Positions 34,599 through 44,411 of a stretch of DNA of 64,000 nucleotides are shown here, in pieces. Numbering within the stretch: position 1 is the stretch's first letter; each line of letters begins with the position of its first letter. Made by a program: the position numbers and the translations under genes. The stretch is from JAQWCH01 sp050952725. GTDB lineage: Bacteria > Bacillota_I > Bacilli_A > RFN20 > CAG-826. Below the pieces are notes generated by a model, which saw only the letters and a list, made by a program, of their open reading frames with translations, was not told the DNA's origin and did not search any database. The DNA lies in NCBI GenBank assembly GCA_050952725.1, contig JBMNLN010000001.1:930001-994000 (forward strand). The letters run 5' to 3'.

Positions 34599-35795
34599 TT
34601 AGAGGTTTAAAATTCTCATGCAGTCTCGAGCGATCATCAATTCTTCATCCGTGGGAATGATCGCCACTTTGATTTTGCTTTCTGGGAGCGAGATAATCGC
34701 TTGTTCTCCGCGGATTCTGCGGTTTAATTCCCGATCGTAAACAATCCCTAAGCCGTCTTTGATTTCTTCGAGGATTAACTCGCGATAAAAGGGGGAGTTT
34801 TCGCCTATCCCCGCCGAGAAGACGATGAGATCGGCCCCACCTAAGCGAATGAAATATTGTCCGATAAAGTCCGCGGTGCGCCGCGCAAATAAAGCATTGG
34901 TAATCTTCGCTCTTTCTGAGCCTTTTTCAGTTGCCGTTTCCAGATCGCGGGTGTCGTTGGAAATCCCTGAAACCCCAAGTAAACCCGATTGATGATTGAA
35001 AATCCGATACATTTCAAAGACATCTTTTCCAGTCATTTTACAAGCGTGCATCATCACTGAGGGATCGAGATCACCTGTTCTGGTCCCCATCATAATGCCA
35101 CCAAGTGGAGTTAAGCCCATCGAAGTAGCGACGCATTTTTCATCTTTAATCGCGGTGATTGAGGCTCCGCTACCAATATGGCAGGAAATCACGCGGGGAT
35201 GTTTGACGCCAGGGAGAAGTTTGCTCGCTTCTAAACCGAGATATTGATGGGACGTCCCATGCGCCCCATAACGGCGAATGTCGTATTTTTCAAAGTATTC
35301 ATATGGAATGGGAAAGAGGTAGTCTTCTGGGGCCATCGTTTGGTGGAAAGCCGTATCGAAGACCGCGATGGTCGGCGTCTTAGGAAGAGCTTCTTTAAAA
35401 GCTTCATAGCCGATTAAGTGGGCCTTATTATGAAGGGGCGCTAAAGGAATTAAGGAAGCGATTTTCTTCGCCGCGTCTTCGGAGAAAACTACGGAATCCG
35501 AGAAATATTTCCCTCCTTGAACAATGCGATGGCCAATCGCGCCGATTTCTTGTAAATCCGCAACAACTTTTAAATCAACTAAGGCCTCAAGCAATAACTT
35601 AACCGCGAGGCGATGATCAGGAAGTGGGAGAATCTTTCGCTGTTTTTTCCCTTGAAAAGTAATTTGAAAAATACCGTCTTCATGACCGATGCGATCGGCG
35701 ATGCCGTGGGCGATGACGAATTCCTCTGGCATTTGATATAGTTTAAATTTCAACGATGAACTTCCGGCGTTGACCGCCATAACTTTGACACTCAT
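34599..35795 (-). CDS. ackA: Acetate kinase
   Basis: Makes ATP from acetyl phosphate in fermentation. 398 residues; start at ATG 35795 (MSVKVMAVNAGSSSLKF) with an AAGGAG site, rejecting an 18-residue in-frame extension. Motifs: VNAGSSSLKFKLY, GHRIVQGG, AVFDTAFHQTM, YGAHGTSHQYL, SCHIGSGASI, TPLGGIMMGTRTGDLDPS. No phosphotransacetylase gene is in the window. First gene of ackA-sdaA. Confidence 0.97.
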   Translation of the reverse strand: MSVKVMAVNAGSSSLKFKLYQMPEEFVIAHGIADRIGHEDGIFQITFQGKKQRKILPLPDHRLAVKLLLEALVDLKVVADLQEIGAIGHRIVQGGKYFSDSVVFSEDAAKKIASLIPLAPLHNKAHLIGYEAFKEALPKTPTIAVFDTAFHQTMAPEDYLFPIPYEYFEKYDIRRYGAHGTSHQYLGLEASKLLPGVKHPRVISCHIGSGASITAIKDEKCVATSMGLTPLGGIMMGTRTGDLDPSVMMHACKMTGKDVFEMYRIFNHQSGLLGVSGISNDTRDLETATEKGSERAKITNALFARRTADFIGQYFIRLGGADLIVFSAGIGENSPFYRELILEEIKDGLGIVYDRELNRRIRGEQAIISLPESKIKVAIIPTDEELMIARDCMRILNL

Positions 35796-35942
35796 AACTT
35801 CACTCCTTGTCCACAGATCAATTGTCGCAGTCATCTTCCTTTTTGACAACTAGGGGATGACAATTCTCTTCCATTTTAAGGCAATTTTAGAAAAACACAA
35901 AAATATTCAATGATATTCATAGAAGATTTAACAATTATTTAA

Positions 35943-35948
35943 TATAAT
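35943..35948 (+). promoter_or_regulatory. Putative -10 of glgB operon
   Basis: Perfect TATAAT 33 bases before the glgB ATG, no clear -35. Confidence 0.5.
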
Positions 35949-35980
35949 GTAGCCAGTTGCGCGTAAAGGAGGACTTCGAT

Positions 35981-38032
35981 ATGGCTTATGGATTGCTCTA
36001 TGATTACCTAGTCGGTCAATGTATCGATGCTTATCGATACTTCGGTGCGCATTTTGTCCGCGAAGAGATAGAAACCATTGAAGAAGTTCCAATCTCCCCA
36101 GATGGCGAAAAAACTAAAAAAGAAAAAGTGAAGAAACTTCATGAATATACTGTCTTTCGCCTCTACGCTCCTCTTGCCCGCGATGTGAGTGTCATTGGCG
36201 AGTGGAATAACTGGACCCCCGGTGTCCATAATATGTTTAAAATCGATGAAGCTGGTGTCTGGGAGGCGATAATTCCCGGGCTCGTCAACTATCAATCATA
36301 CAAATACCATTTCCAAAATGCCCACGGCGTCTATGTCGATAAAGCCGATCCTTTTGCTTTCTTTAGCGAATTAAGGCCGAATTCCTGTTCTCGTCTTTTT
36401 GATATTGAAGGTTTTGTTTGGCATGACCAAGCATATATGAAAAACCGCAATCGCAACTTCGATAAACCCGTGAGCATCTACGAGATTCATCTAGGGAGTT
36501 GGAAAGGCAAAGTCAATGGAAGACATCCATCCTATGAAGAAATTGCCGATTACCTCATCCCCTACGTTTTAGAAAATGGATTTACCCATGTGGAAATTAT
36601 GCCGATTACCCAATATCCCTTTGATGGCAGTTGGGGTTATCAGGCAACTGGCTTTTACAGTGTCGATTCCCGTTATGGCAATCCGTTTCAATTGATGAGC
36701 TTTGTCGACCGGATGCACCAAGCTGGCATCGGGGTCATCCTCGATTTTGTCGTCATCCATTTCGCTAGCGATGCCTTTGGTTTAATTGAATTTGATGGTT
36801 CGCGGATGTACGAATATAGCGATCCACAAAATACTTTTTCGCAATGGGGTTCTCCTCAATTTGATTTAGGCAAAGACCCAGTCCGCTCCTTCTTGATGAG
36901 CGCGGTTAATTATTTCTTGGAATATTTCCACTTTGATGGAATTCGCATCGACGCGGTTAGCAATGCCCTATTTTGGGATGGCAATAAGCACCGCGGGACG
37001 AATCAAGGTGGGGTGGAATTCTTAAAACGCTTAAATGGCAAAATCCATGAACGCCACCCGGATGTGATGATGATCGCCGAGGATTCTTCCGATTACCTCG
37101 GTGTGACTAAACCGCTAGAATACGGCGGGATTGGCTTTGATTATAAATGGGACTTAGGCTGGATGAATGACACTTTAAAATATTACTCCAAAGACCCAAT
37201 TTATAAGAAATATGAACATCACAAGTTGACATTTTCGATGCATTATTTCTATTCGGAAAATTTCTTACTCCCCCTTTCCCATGACGAAGTCGTCCATGGT
37301 AAAGGAACGATTATCAACAAGATGTGGGGGGATTACGATACCAAATTCGCCCAGGTGCGAAATTTATATACTTATCAGTTTGCCCACCCTGGGAAAAAAT
37401 TGAATTTCATGGGTAATGAACTAGCCTCCTTCGATGAGTGGAATGAGCAAAAATCCTTGCCTTGGAACCTCAAAACTTATCCAAAGCACGACTCAATTTC
37501 TCGGCTAATTCGCGATTTAAATCGCATTTACGCCCATGAGCAAGCCATGCATGTCGAGGAACATAACCCCGCGCGCTTCAATTGGTTAATGGTCGACAAT
37601 AACGAACAAAGCGTCTATGCGTTTGAACGAAGATTTGGCGATTCACATTTAGTCTTTATCTTCAATATGACCCCAAATTATTACGATAACTATCAGATTG
37701 GTCTTTCCCGACCCGGACTGTACGAGGAAATCTTCAATTCCGATAAAGATGTCTACGGCGGGTGGAATCAATATAACGGGCTCCCGCTTTATTCCAATGA
37801 CTGGCATGGACCGGAAGATCGTCCCCATTCCTTAACGATTAAACTCGCCTCTTATGGAGCGATGATCTTCAAACATATCGGTGAAAAACCTTTGCCACAG
37901 GAAGAGGAAAAACCGCGAATAGCAAAGAAAACTCCTGTTAAGAAAAAGACCAACAAATCAAATTCGAAAAAAACCACTAGTAGTAAATCGACAACTAAAT
38001 CCAAAACCACGACAAAGAGAGAAGGTAAATAG
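35981..38032 (+). CDS. glgB: 1,4-alpha-glucan branching enzyme
   Basis: Adds alpha-1,6 branches to glycogen. About 683 residues from ATG 35981, chosen for the AAAGGAGG site 8 bases upstream. N-terminal CBM48-type domain (YTVFRLYAPLARDVSVIGEWNNW), GH13 barrel with GFTHVEIMPITQYPFDGSWGYQATGFYS, nucleophile in IRIDAVSNALFW, acid in MMIAEDSS and LPLSHDEVVHGKG, then the C-terminal all-beta domain. After the fold ends there is an added about 45-residue tail rich in Lys, Ser and Thr (from PLPQEEEKPRIAKK), not usual for GlgB. First gene of a glycogen operon. Confidence 0.95.
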   Translation: MAYGLLYDYLVGQCIDAYRYFGAHFVREEIETIEEVPISPDGEKTKKEKVKKLHEYTVFRLYAPLARDVSVIGEWNNWTPGVHNMFKIDEAGVWEAIIPGLVNYQSYKYHFQNAHGVYVDKADPFAFFSELRPNSCSRLFDIEGFVWHDQAYMKNRNRNFDKPVSIYEIHLGSWKGKVNGRHPSYEEIADYLIPYVLENGFTHVEIMPITQYPFDGSWGYQATGFYSVDSRYGNPFQLMSFVDRMHQAGIGVILDFVVIHFASDAFGLIEFDGSRMYEYSDPQNTFSQWGSPQFDLGKDPVRSFLMSAVNYFLEYFHFDGIRIDAVSNALFWDGNKHRGTNQGGVEFLKRLNGKIHERHPDVMMIAEDSSDYLGVTKPLEYGGIGFDYKWDLGWMNDTLKYYSKDPIYKKYEHHKLTFSMHYFYSENFLLPLSHDEVVHGKGTIINKMWGDYDTKFAQVRNLYTYQFAHPGKKLNFMGNELASFDEWNEQKSLPWNLKTYPKHDSISRLIRDLNRIYAHEQAMHVEEHNPARFNWLMVDNNEQSVYAFERRFGDSHLVFIFNMTPNYYDNYQIGLSRPGLYEEIFNSDKDVYGGWNQYNGLPLYSNDWHGPEDRPHSLTIKLASYGAMIFKHIGEKPLPQEEEKPRIAKKTPVKKKTNKSNSKKTTSSKSTTKSKTTTKREGK

Positions 38033-38035
38033 CAG

Positions 38036-40459
38036 ATGATGCGAGCACAAACCCAAAAAATGTTTGCCACCCCTAAAGATTTTAAATTTGAATTCGTTAA
38101 GCGCCTAGCGGAAAAATACGGGCGTTCGGTCGAAGATTCCCATATTACCGAGCGATATGATGTCCTAGGCAGAATGGTGCGCGATTATGCGGCGATTCAC
38201 TGGCGCGATACCCGTGAACAAATCATCAACGAAGGCCGGAAACAGCTGGTCTATTTCTCGATGGAATTTTTAATCGGGCGCTTGTTAACCAACAACATGA
38301 TGAATCTCGGCGTCTATGAAGTTGCCAAAAAAGGCTTTGAGGAATTGGGCATCGATATCCATGATTTAGAAGAGCAAGAAAGCGATGCTGGACTTGGCAA
38401 TGGCGGCCTCGGTCGGCTCGCCGCTTGTTTTATTGACTCCCTCGCTTCCTTAGGGCTACCAGGACATGGCAACTGCATTCGTTATGAATACGGCTTTTTC
38501 CGGCAAAAAATTGTCGATGGTCGCCAAGTTGAAGTTCCTGATCAATGGTTAGTTAATGGCAACGTGTGGGAAGTGCGAAAACCCAAACACTCGGTCGAAG
38601 TTAAATTCTATGGTCATGCGGAAACATACTTAAAAAAAGATGGTACTTACGGGATTCGCACGGCTGATCCGGTCTGCGTCAAAGCCGTCCCTTATGATAT
38701 GTCGATTATCGGCTATCGCAATGGGGTGGCGAATACGCTCCGGCTTTGGTCGGCGGAACCGAGTGAGGAAAATCTTCCCATCAACCAAAAATTTGAAGAT
38801 TATCTCGCCACCTTAAAGGAATTATGTCACGGTCTTTATCCCGATGATTCGACCGAACAAGGGCGAATTTTACGCCTTCGGCAACAATACTTCCTCGTCT
38901 CCGCTGGTTTACAATCAGCGATTCGCGGTCATTTCCGTCGTCATCAAACCCTGCTGAATTTCCATGAACATCATGTGTTTCAACTCAATGATACCCATCC
39001 TATTTTAGCGATTCCCGAACTGATGCGGATTATGATGGATGATTATGGCTATGGTTGGGACGAGTCGTGGGAAGTGGTCACCAAATGTATGGCCTATACC
39101 AATCATACGGTGATGCCAGAGGCTTTAGAAAAATGGCCGGTGATCTATGTCCAACAATTGATTCCGCGTTGCTATATGATTATTGAAGAAATCAATCGGC
39201 GGTCGCAAGTCTATTTTAATGAGCGCAAATGCAGTGAAGACGCCAAGCGCAACATGGCGATTATTCGCGATGGGATGATCCATATGACCAACCTCGCCCT
39301 TTATACGGTCTTTTCGGTCAACGGGGTGGCCGCGATTCACACCGGCATTTTAAAAACCTTAACTTTCCCCGATTACTACTGCATTATGCCCGAGAAATTC
39401 AACAATAAAACCAACGGAATCACCCACCGGCGTTGGTTCTTATACGCCAATCAAAAACTCGCCGCTTTAGTCAGCGAAAAAATCGGCAAAGGCTGGATTA
39501 CCGCTCCTGATGAATTAGAGAAATTCGCCGCTTTTAAAGATGATCCCGACGTGCAAAAACGCTTTTTAGCGATCAAACGGGAAAACAAAGTTGCTTTAGC
39601 AGCCCTCTTAAAGAAGACCCAAGGCATTGATTTGAATGTCGATGCGATTTTTGATGTGCAAATCAAACGTCTCCACGCCTATAAACGCCAGTTGATGAAT
39701 TTATTTCGCATCATGCATATCTATCATGAAGCGAAGACGAAGCAGAACTTTAAAATGACACCCCATGTCTATATCTTTGGCGCTAAATCGGCACCTTCTT
39801 ATTACTTTGCCAAAAAAGTCATCGAATTAATCAATGCGGTGGCTGATACGATTAATCACGATCCCGAAGTCAATTCTTTCATGCAAGTGGTCTTTGTGGA
39901 AAACTATAACGTCTCGAAAGCGGAAGTGATTATTCCCGCGGCCGATATCAGTGAACAAATCTCAACCGCGGGTAAAGAAGCTTCGGGAACTTCGAATATG
40001 AAGTTTATGATGAACGGGGCTCTGACTTTAGGAACGCTGGATGGAGCCAATGTCGAAATTGCCGAAGCGGTCGGATCTGAACATTGTTTTATCTTCGGAT
40101 TAAAAGCTGATGAAGTGATTAAAATCCGCAATTCTGGGTATAATCCTTGGGATGTCTATCATCGCGATCCCGATGTCAAATGGATTATCGACTCCCTGAT
40201 TAACGGCACCTGGAATAATGGGGCGACCGATCAATTTCGCGCCATCTTTGACGAGGTGATGTATCGCGGTGATGAGTTCTTAATTTTAGAGGACTTACAA
40301 GCCTATGTTGATGCAACCAGAGCCATTGATGCTTACTATCTAAAGCCGCAGAAATGGGTCGCATCCTGTATTATCAATATGTCCAAGTCCGGTTTCTTCT
40401 CCACCGATCGAACGATTACCCAATATAACGATGAAATCTGGAAGTTGGCGAAACTATGA
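38036..40459 (+). CDS. glgP: Glycogen/starch phosphorylase
   Basis: Releases glucose-1-phosphate from glycogen chains; PLP enzyme, GT35. 807 residues, full length. Motifs: DAGLGNGGLGRLAACF, FQLNDTHP, NKTNGITHRRW, VQIKRLHAYKRQ and AGKEASGTSNMKFMMNG, where the Lys in TSNMK holds PLP. Starts 3 bases after glgB (ATG at 38036 or 38039). Ends in TGA within an ATGA overlap with the dUTPase gene. With glgB it allows storage polymer turnover; glgC and glgA are not in the window. Confidence 0.97.
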   Translation: MMRAQTQKMFATPKDFKFEFVKRLAEKYGRSVEDSHITERYDVLGRMVRDYAAIHWRDTREQIINEGRKQLVYFSMEFLIGRLLTNNMMNLGVYEVAKKGFEELGIDIHDLEEQESDAGLGNGGLGRLAACFIDSLASLGLPGHGNCIRYEYGFFRQKIVDGRQVEVPDQWLVNGNVWEVRKPKHSVEVKFYGHAETYLKKDGTYGIRTADPVCVKAVPYDMSIIGYRNGVANTLRLWSAEPSEENLPINQKFEDYLATLKELCHGLYPDDSTEQGRILRLRQQYFLVSAGLQSAIRGHFRRHQTLLNFHEHHVFQLNDTHPILAIPELMRIMMDDYGYGWDESWEVVTKCMAYTNHTVMPEALEKWPVIYVQQLIPRCYMIIEEINRRSQVYFNERKCSEDAKRNMAIIRDGMIHMTNLALYTVFSVNGVAAIHTGILKTLTFPDYYCIMPEKFNNKTNGITHRRWFLYANQKLAALVSEKIGKGWITAPDELEKFAAFKDDPDVQKRFLAIKRENKVALAALLKKTQGIDLNVDAIFDVQIKRLHAYKRQLMNLFRIMHIYHEAKTKQNFKMTPHVYIFGAKSAPSYYFAKKVIELINAVADTINHDPEVNSFMQVVFVENYNVSKAEVIIPAADISEQISTAGKEASGTSNMKFMMNGALTLGTLDGANVEIAEAVGSEHCFIFGLKADEVIKIRNSGYNPWDVYHRDPDVKWIIDSLINGTWNNGATDQFRAIFDEVMYRGDEFLILEDLQAYVDATRAIDAYYLKPQKWVASCIINMSKSGFFSTDRTITQYNDEIWKLAKL

Positions 40460-40959
40460 AAAGAAATCAAAGTTTAAAACTCGCTCCGTTTTTTACTGCC
40501 CAAGCGGAGTTAGATGCCGATATTCACCAAAAGCACGATACGAATTATCAAAAAAATCATCGGATGCGATTACTATCCTTTCTCGTCGAACTCGGCGAGC
40601 TGGCTAACGCCACCCGTTGCTTTAAATTCTGGTCGCTTAAAGGATCTGAAAGCAAAGAAGTTGTCCTCGATGAATACGCCGATGCTCTCCACTTCTTACT
40701 CAGTCTTGGTCTAGTTAATAATCACTTTCTCGAACAAGTGGAAATTCTCCCTTTCTCAGGAGATTTAACGGAAGGATTTCTCCAGATATATCAAGCCTGT
40801 AATCGTTATGAAAAAGAGCTGACTTTTGCAGCATATCAGGCACTATTTAACGCTTTTTTTCAAATCATTCCCTTGCTTAATGCTGAGCTTAGTGAGGTTG
40901 AAACGGCCTACTTTAAAAAACACGAAGTCAATTACCAGCGACAAAAAAATAATTATTAA
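40456..40959 (+). CDS. All-alpha dUTPase (MazG-like)
   Basis: Predicted to hydrolyse dUTP (and dUDP), keeping uracil out of DNA. 167 residues; the dimeric all-alpha dUTPase family is shown by LVELGELANATRCFKFWS (Mg-binding EExxE-like helix) and VVLDEYADALHFLLSLGL. Overlaps glgP by four bases, so it rides in the glycogen operon, though functionally unrelated. Followed by the M42 peptidase after 15 bases. Confidence 0.9.
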   Translation: MKRNQSLKLAPFFTAQAELDADIHQKHDTNYQKNHRMRLLSFLVELGELANATRCFKFWSLKGSESKEVVLDEYADALHFLLSLGLVNNHFLEQVEILPFSGDLTEGFLQIYQACNRYEKELTFAAYQALFNAFFQIIPLLNAELSEVETAYFKKHEVNYQRQKNNY

Positions 40960-40974
40960 AAGGAGAAAAGATAT

Positions 40975-42066
40975 ATGACCAGAGAAGAACGTCTCCAATT
41001 GCTCCAAGAAGTGAGCGAAGTCCGCGGTATCAGCGGCCATGAACGCGAAGTCGCGCGCTTAATTCAGCGACATTTAAAAGGAGTTGTCGACCGTTTTGAG
41101 TTTGATAATCTCGGTTCGACCATCGCCTATTTAAACAAGCATGATGCCAAGAAACCCACCGTGTTACTCACGGCTCATATGGACGAAATTGGGTTTTTAG
41201 TCAGCGGAATTGAAGAAGGTGGATTCCTGCGGATTAACCCCATCGGTGGTTGGTGGGGCCATGTGATTCCCGCCCATGAATTCATCGTCAAAACCCGAGA
41301 AGGAAAAGAATATTTTGCCGTCTCTGGCGCCCAACCTCCCCACGGCATGCCCCCAGAAAAGCGCAAGCAAGTGATGGAGATTAAAGAGATGTATCTCGAC
41401 TTAGGCGTCAGCTCGAAAAAAGAAATTGAAGAAATGGGGATCAGAATCGGCGATACCGTCACACCGCATCAACATTTCCGCGTCTTACAAAATGGCACCG
41501 CCCTTTTAGGGAAAGCCTGGGATGATCGGGTCGCGGTCGCCGTCGGGATTGAACTGATGAAGCGCCTCCAAGGCAAAGACTTACCGGTGAACTTTGTCTT
41601 TGCGGGAACGGTTCAAGAAGAAGTTGGACTGCGGGGAGCGGGGACTGCTGCATATCATGTCAAACCTGATATCGCCTTTGCCACGGATGTCACGATGAGT
41701 TATGATCTGCCTGGCTCACCAGCTAAGGAAACTAAACTCGGCAGTGGGGTCGCCCTCTCCTTGATGGATGCCTCGGTCATCGCCCATCGCGGGCTGTTTG
41801 ATTTTGTCGAAAAGGTGGCCGTGGAAAAAGAAATTAAACATACCTATGATTTACTCACGGCAGGCGGAACGGATTCGGGAGCGATTCACAAGCAGTTCGA
41901 CGGGATTATCAATATGACGATTTCCATTCCTTGCCGGTATTTCCATTCGCATGTTTCGATTATCGATTTACGCGATTACGAGGCGACCGTCGCTTTAATG
42001 GAAGTGGTCGTCACTTCCTTAAACGATAAAGTTTTAGCCGCTTTAAAGGCCTCGAAATACGAATAA
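40975..42066 (+). CDS. M42-family metal aminopeptidase
   Basis: Cytoplasmic di-metal aminopeptidase of the glutamyl aminopeptidase/TET type. 363 residues: metal ligands in TAHMDEIGF (about 62), AWDDRVAVAVG (about 181), QEEVGLRGA with the catalytic Glu (about 213), ATDVTMSYD (about 236) and CRYFHSHVS (about 322). AAAAGGAG ribosome site. Last gene of the glgB operon; would finish peptide breakdown. Similar proteins were once called cellulases; that activity is unlikely. Confidence 0.93.
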   Translation: MTREERLQLLQEVSEVRGISGHEREVARLIQRHLKGVVDRFEFDNLGSTIAYLNKHDAKKPTVLLTAHMDEIGFLVSGIEEGGFLRINPIGGWWGHVIPAHEFIVKTREGKEYFAVSGAQPPHGMPPEKRKQVMEIKEMYLDLGVSSKKEIEEMGIRIGDTVTPHQHFRVLQNGTALLGKAWDDRVAVAVGIELMKRLQGKDLPVNFVFAGTVQEEVGLRGAGTAAYHVKPDIAFATDVTMSYDLPGSPAKETKLGSGVALSLMDASVIAHRGLFDFVEKVAVEKEIKHTYDLLTAGGTDSGAIHKQFDGIINMTISIPCRYFHSHVSIIDLRDYEATVALMEVVVTSLNDKVLAALKASKYE

Positions 42067-42078
42067 TTTTTCTTTGAG

Positions 42079-42127
42079 AGTCGCCAAGTTTTTATTCAGA
42101 AGAATAAAATACAACTAGGCGACTTTT
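42079..42127 (+). terminator. Terminator of the glgB operon
   Basis: Long hairpin: outer stem AGTCGCC / GGCGACT, inner A/T stem TTTTATTC / GAATAAAA, ending in TTTT. Confidence 0.75.
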
Positions 42128-42210
42128 CAATAATTTGCTATGCTTTGAATAGATAATAGAGTTAACACAATTTCATCCGACTTTAACCCTAGACTAGGAG
42201 GGCCCAACAT

Positions 42211-44346
42211 ATGGAACTTGTCACCATCTTAAATATCGTCTTCTTTGCGATTATCGCCTTGGTCTTGCTTTCGATGATCATCGGTTTTTTTCGCAAGACC
42301 TTTGTTTCCCTAGCGGGATTTATCGTCTTTGCCTTATTGGTCTTAATCTTCGCCATTAGTCTTGATGCGACTTCGAAGTTCATCCTCAATTACGATTTGA
42401 CCGCGATCCCACAAATCCCTGAAAGTTTTGACTTTGCGTTAAACGGGGTCGAGCACACGATTTATTTGACCACGATTCGCGCAGCCTTAGAAGATGTCCT
42501 GCGAGCGGTGACCGAATCATTTGGGGCCAGTGCCGAAGCGAGTGCCAGTTTTGAACAATATGTCGCGGCGCTGACGATTAACATCGGAAAATTCTTCACT
42601 TTTAGCACTTTGATTTTAATCGCTTGGTTCGTCAGTGGCGTAGTCACATTTATCACGCGCATCGTGATGCATTTTGCTAAGCGCAGCAATCCGAAAAGAA
42701 AAGTTTTCCACCTGGGCTCTGGGCTCTTAAGCGGGGCGAAAACCCTGATTGCTTTTTTTGCGATTATCATGCCTTTTACCGCGATTGCCAATGCCGTTTT
42801 AATCGCTTATAACGATCCGAATAATGCGGAAGTGGACGGCAGTCAAAATTCCCCCGCGATGCAACAAGTCGGCGAATTTGCCTCAGCCTATGATCAATCG
42901 CTTTTATCGAAAATCATGTTTTCATGGACGAAATCCCCCACTACGGGAAAAACGCTTGACTTAACCTTAATGGATTGGATTGCCGGGGAAAAATTCAATG
43001 ATCGAACGGTGGCCTTTACCGATGAAATTATCAGCTTCACGGGCATTGCCAAAACCATTGCCAGCAGCGGCCTTCTCGAATATGAAGGCGATTGGGCTGA
43101 ATTTGATTGGTCAATCCTAGCCACGGAACCTGTTCTCGATACCCTGTTTAACAATTTAAAAAATTCGCAACTAGTGATGAGTGCGACTCCGATGCTTTTG
43201 AGTTTGCTCCTCACCAGTGAAAATAACACCTTAATTCACGAGAATTTCAAAGAGCCCTTACTTGAGGATTCTCTTATTAAAGATTATGTGGTCGAGTATA
43301 CGGCGATCCAGAATTTAATTCGCGGTTTAATTCGCGCTGACGCCATCGTTGCGATCATCGATTTACTGACCAAAGAAGATGTCGAGGGGAATACTTATGC
43401 CGAGGCTCTTTATCAATCTCTCTTAAATGAAACGTCGTTAACGCATATGCGCGAAGGTTTCACCTACATCGATTCTTCCATTCTTTGTTCGCGTTATGTT
43501 CCTGCGATTTTGGCTTCCTTAGCTTTAAAAGACGAACCGAGTAACATCGAAGGCTTCTTAAAAGAGATCATGCCTTTGACTTATGACCGCTTTGCCGAAT
43601 ACTCTTGGAGTAAAGAAGTCGATGTCGTCTTCAGTGCCCTTGCCCAAATCTATCAAGTCGATCCGACTTTTACTGACTTTATCACCGAGAAAATGGGCAC
43701 GACCGGCGAGGAGACGTGGGAAGATTATATCCTCAACAATAAAGAATCGGTGGCCAATGCTTTCTGCGGTCCACTCGATGCGGAAGATAATTTAGTCAAT
43801 GTCGACGAAAACAATGTTTATCTCGGTGAAGTTCCGGTGATGCTCGATTCGAAGTTAGTCATGGAAAGTGCCGAGGATATCCTCCGCTTTGGTCTAAGGC
43901 AATTCAACGTCCAAAACGGAATTTCTCTCTTTGCTTTCGAAGCGAAAGTTTCCTTGATGGATGATGATGACTTAAGCGTCAAACGCGCCAATTATAAAGT
44001 GGGACTAAGGGAAATCATCGAAATCATGGTCAGTGGTTCGACGATTACCTATGATAATATCGAAGAGGTTTTCCCCGTTCCCGAGAGCATTATCGTCGAT
44101 AGTGAAAATCACACGGTGACCACCACCGAGGATCTCCATATCGATACGACATTAATCACTGAATCGGGATATGAAATCCCCGAAGGCCTCGAATACGATG
44201 AAGATGGTAATGTCATCCTGCCCGCGGGAACTTACGTCGATGATGATGGGATTCATTTACCTGATGGAACGACGATTCCTGTCACCCCACCAGCGGGTCG
44301 ACATCATTTCATCCCGGGGCTTATCATCAGTCCTGATTTCACCTAG
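42211..44346 (+). CDS. CvpA-like membrane protein with large extracytoplasmic region
   Basis: 711 residues. The N-terminal about 200 residues resemble CvpA-family membrane proteins: two adjacent hydrophobic segments (about 6-50), a gap, then two more (about 120-145 and 170-195) with a basic loop (HFAKRSNPKRKVFH). The following about 500 residues are soluble, acidic and mostly helical, with no family I recognise, ending in a short strand-rich piece (EYDEDGNVILPAGTY, DDDGIHLPDGTTI) and a hydrophobic GLIISPDF end. Topology puts the long part outside if the N-terminus is in; inference. Strong AGGAGGG site, own terminator. True CvpA is about 160-200 residues, so this is several times larger. Confidence 0.7.
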   Translation: MELVTILNIVFFAIIALVLLSMIIGFFRKTFVSLAGFIVFALLVLIFAISLDATSKFILNYDLTAIPQIPESFDFALNGVEHTIYLTTIRAALEDVLRAVTESFGASAEASASFEQYVAALTINIGKFFTFSTLILIAWFVSGVVTFITRIVMHFAKRSNPKRKVFHLGSGLLSGAKTLIAFFAIIMPFTAIANAVLIAYNDPNNAEVDGSQNSPAMQQVGEFASAYDQSLLSKIMFSWTKSPTTGKTLDLTLMDWIAGEKFNDRTVAFTDEIISFTGIAKTIASSGLLEYEGDWAEFDWSILATEPVLDTLFNNLKNSQLVMSATPMLLSLLLTSENNTLIHENFKEPLLEDSLIKDYVVEYTAIQNLIRGLIRADAIVAIIDLLTKEDVEGNTYAEALYQSLLNETSLTHMREGFTYIDSSILCSRYVPAILASLALKDEPSNIEGFLKEIMPLTYDRFAEYSWSKEVDVVFSALAQIYQVDPTFTDFITEKMGTTGEETWEDYILNNKESVANAFCGPLDAEDNLVNVDENNVYLGEVPVMLDSKLVMESAEDILRFGLRQFNVQNGISLFAFEAKVSLMDDDDLSVKRANYKVGLREIIEIMVSGSTITYDNIEEVFPVPESIIVDSENHTVTTTEDLHIDTTLITESGYEIPEGLEYDEDGNVILPAGTYVDDDGIHLPDGTTIPVTPPAGRHHFIPGLIISPDFT

Positions 44347-44366
44347 AATTTACTTATCTCAAAGAA

Positions 44367-44397
44367 AACTTCGGTGCTTAATTACCGAAGTTTTTTT
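44367..44397 (+). terminator. Terminator of the CvpA-like gene
   Basis: AACTTCGGT / ACCGAAGTT stem (44367-44392) with T7; may also serve the converging DUF523 gene weakly. Confidence 0.9.
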
Positions 44398-44411
44398 ATT
44401 GAAGATGAGAA

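Noticed and set aside
35796..35849. Longer N-terminus of acetate kinase
   Set aside because: ATG 35795 has a good ribosome site and gives the normal family start; the extension includes the likely promoter region.
37890..38070. Hydrophobic minus-strand frame opposite the end of glgB
   Set aside because: It is the shadow of the Lys/Ser/Thr tail; no ribosome site or promoter, and overlapping real genes on the other strand.
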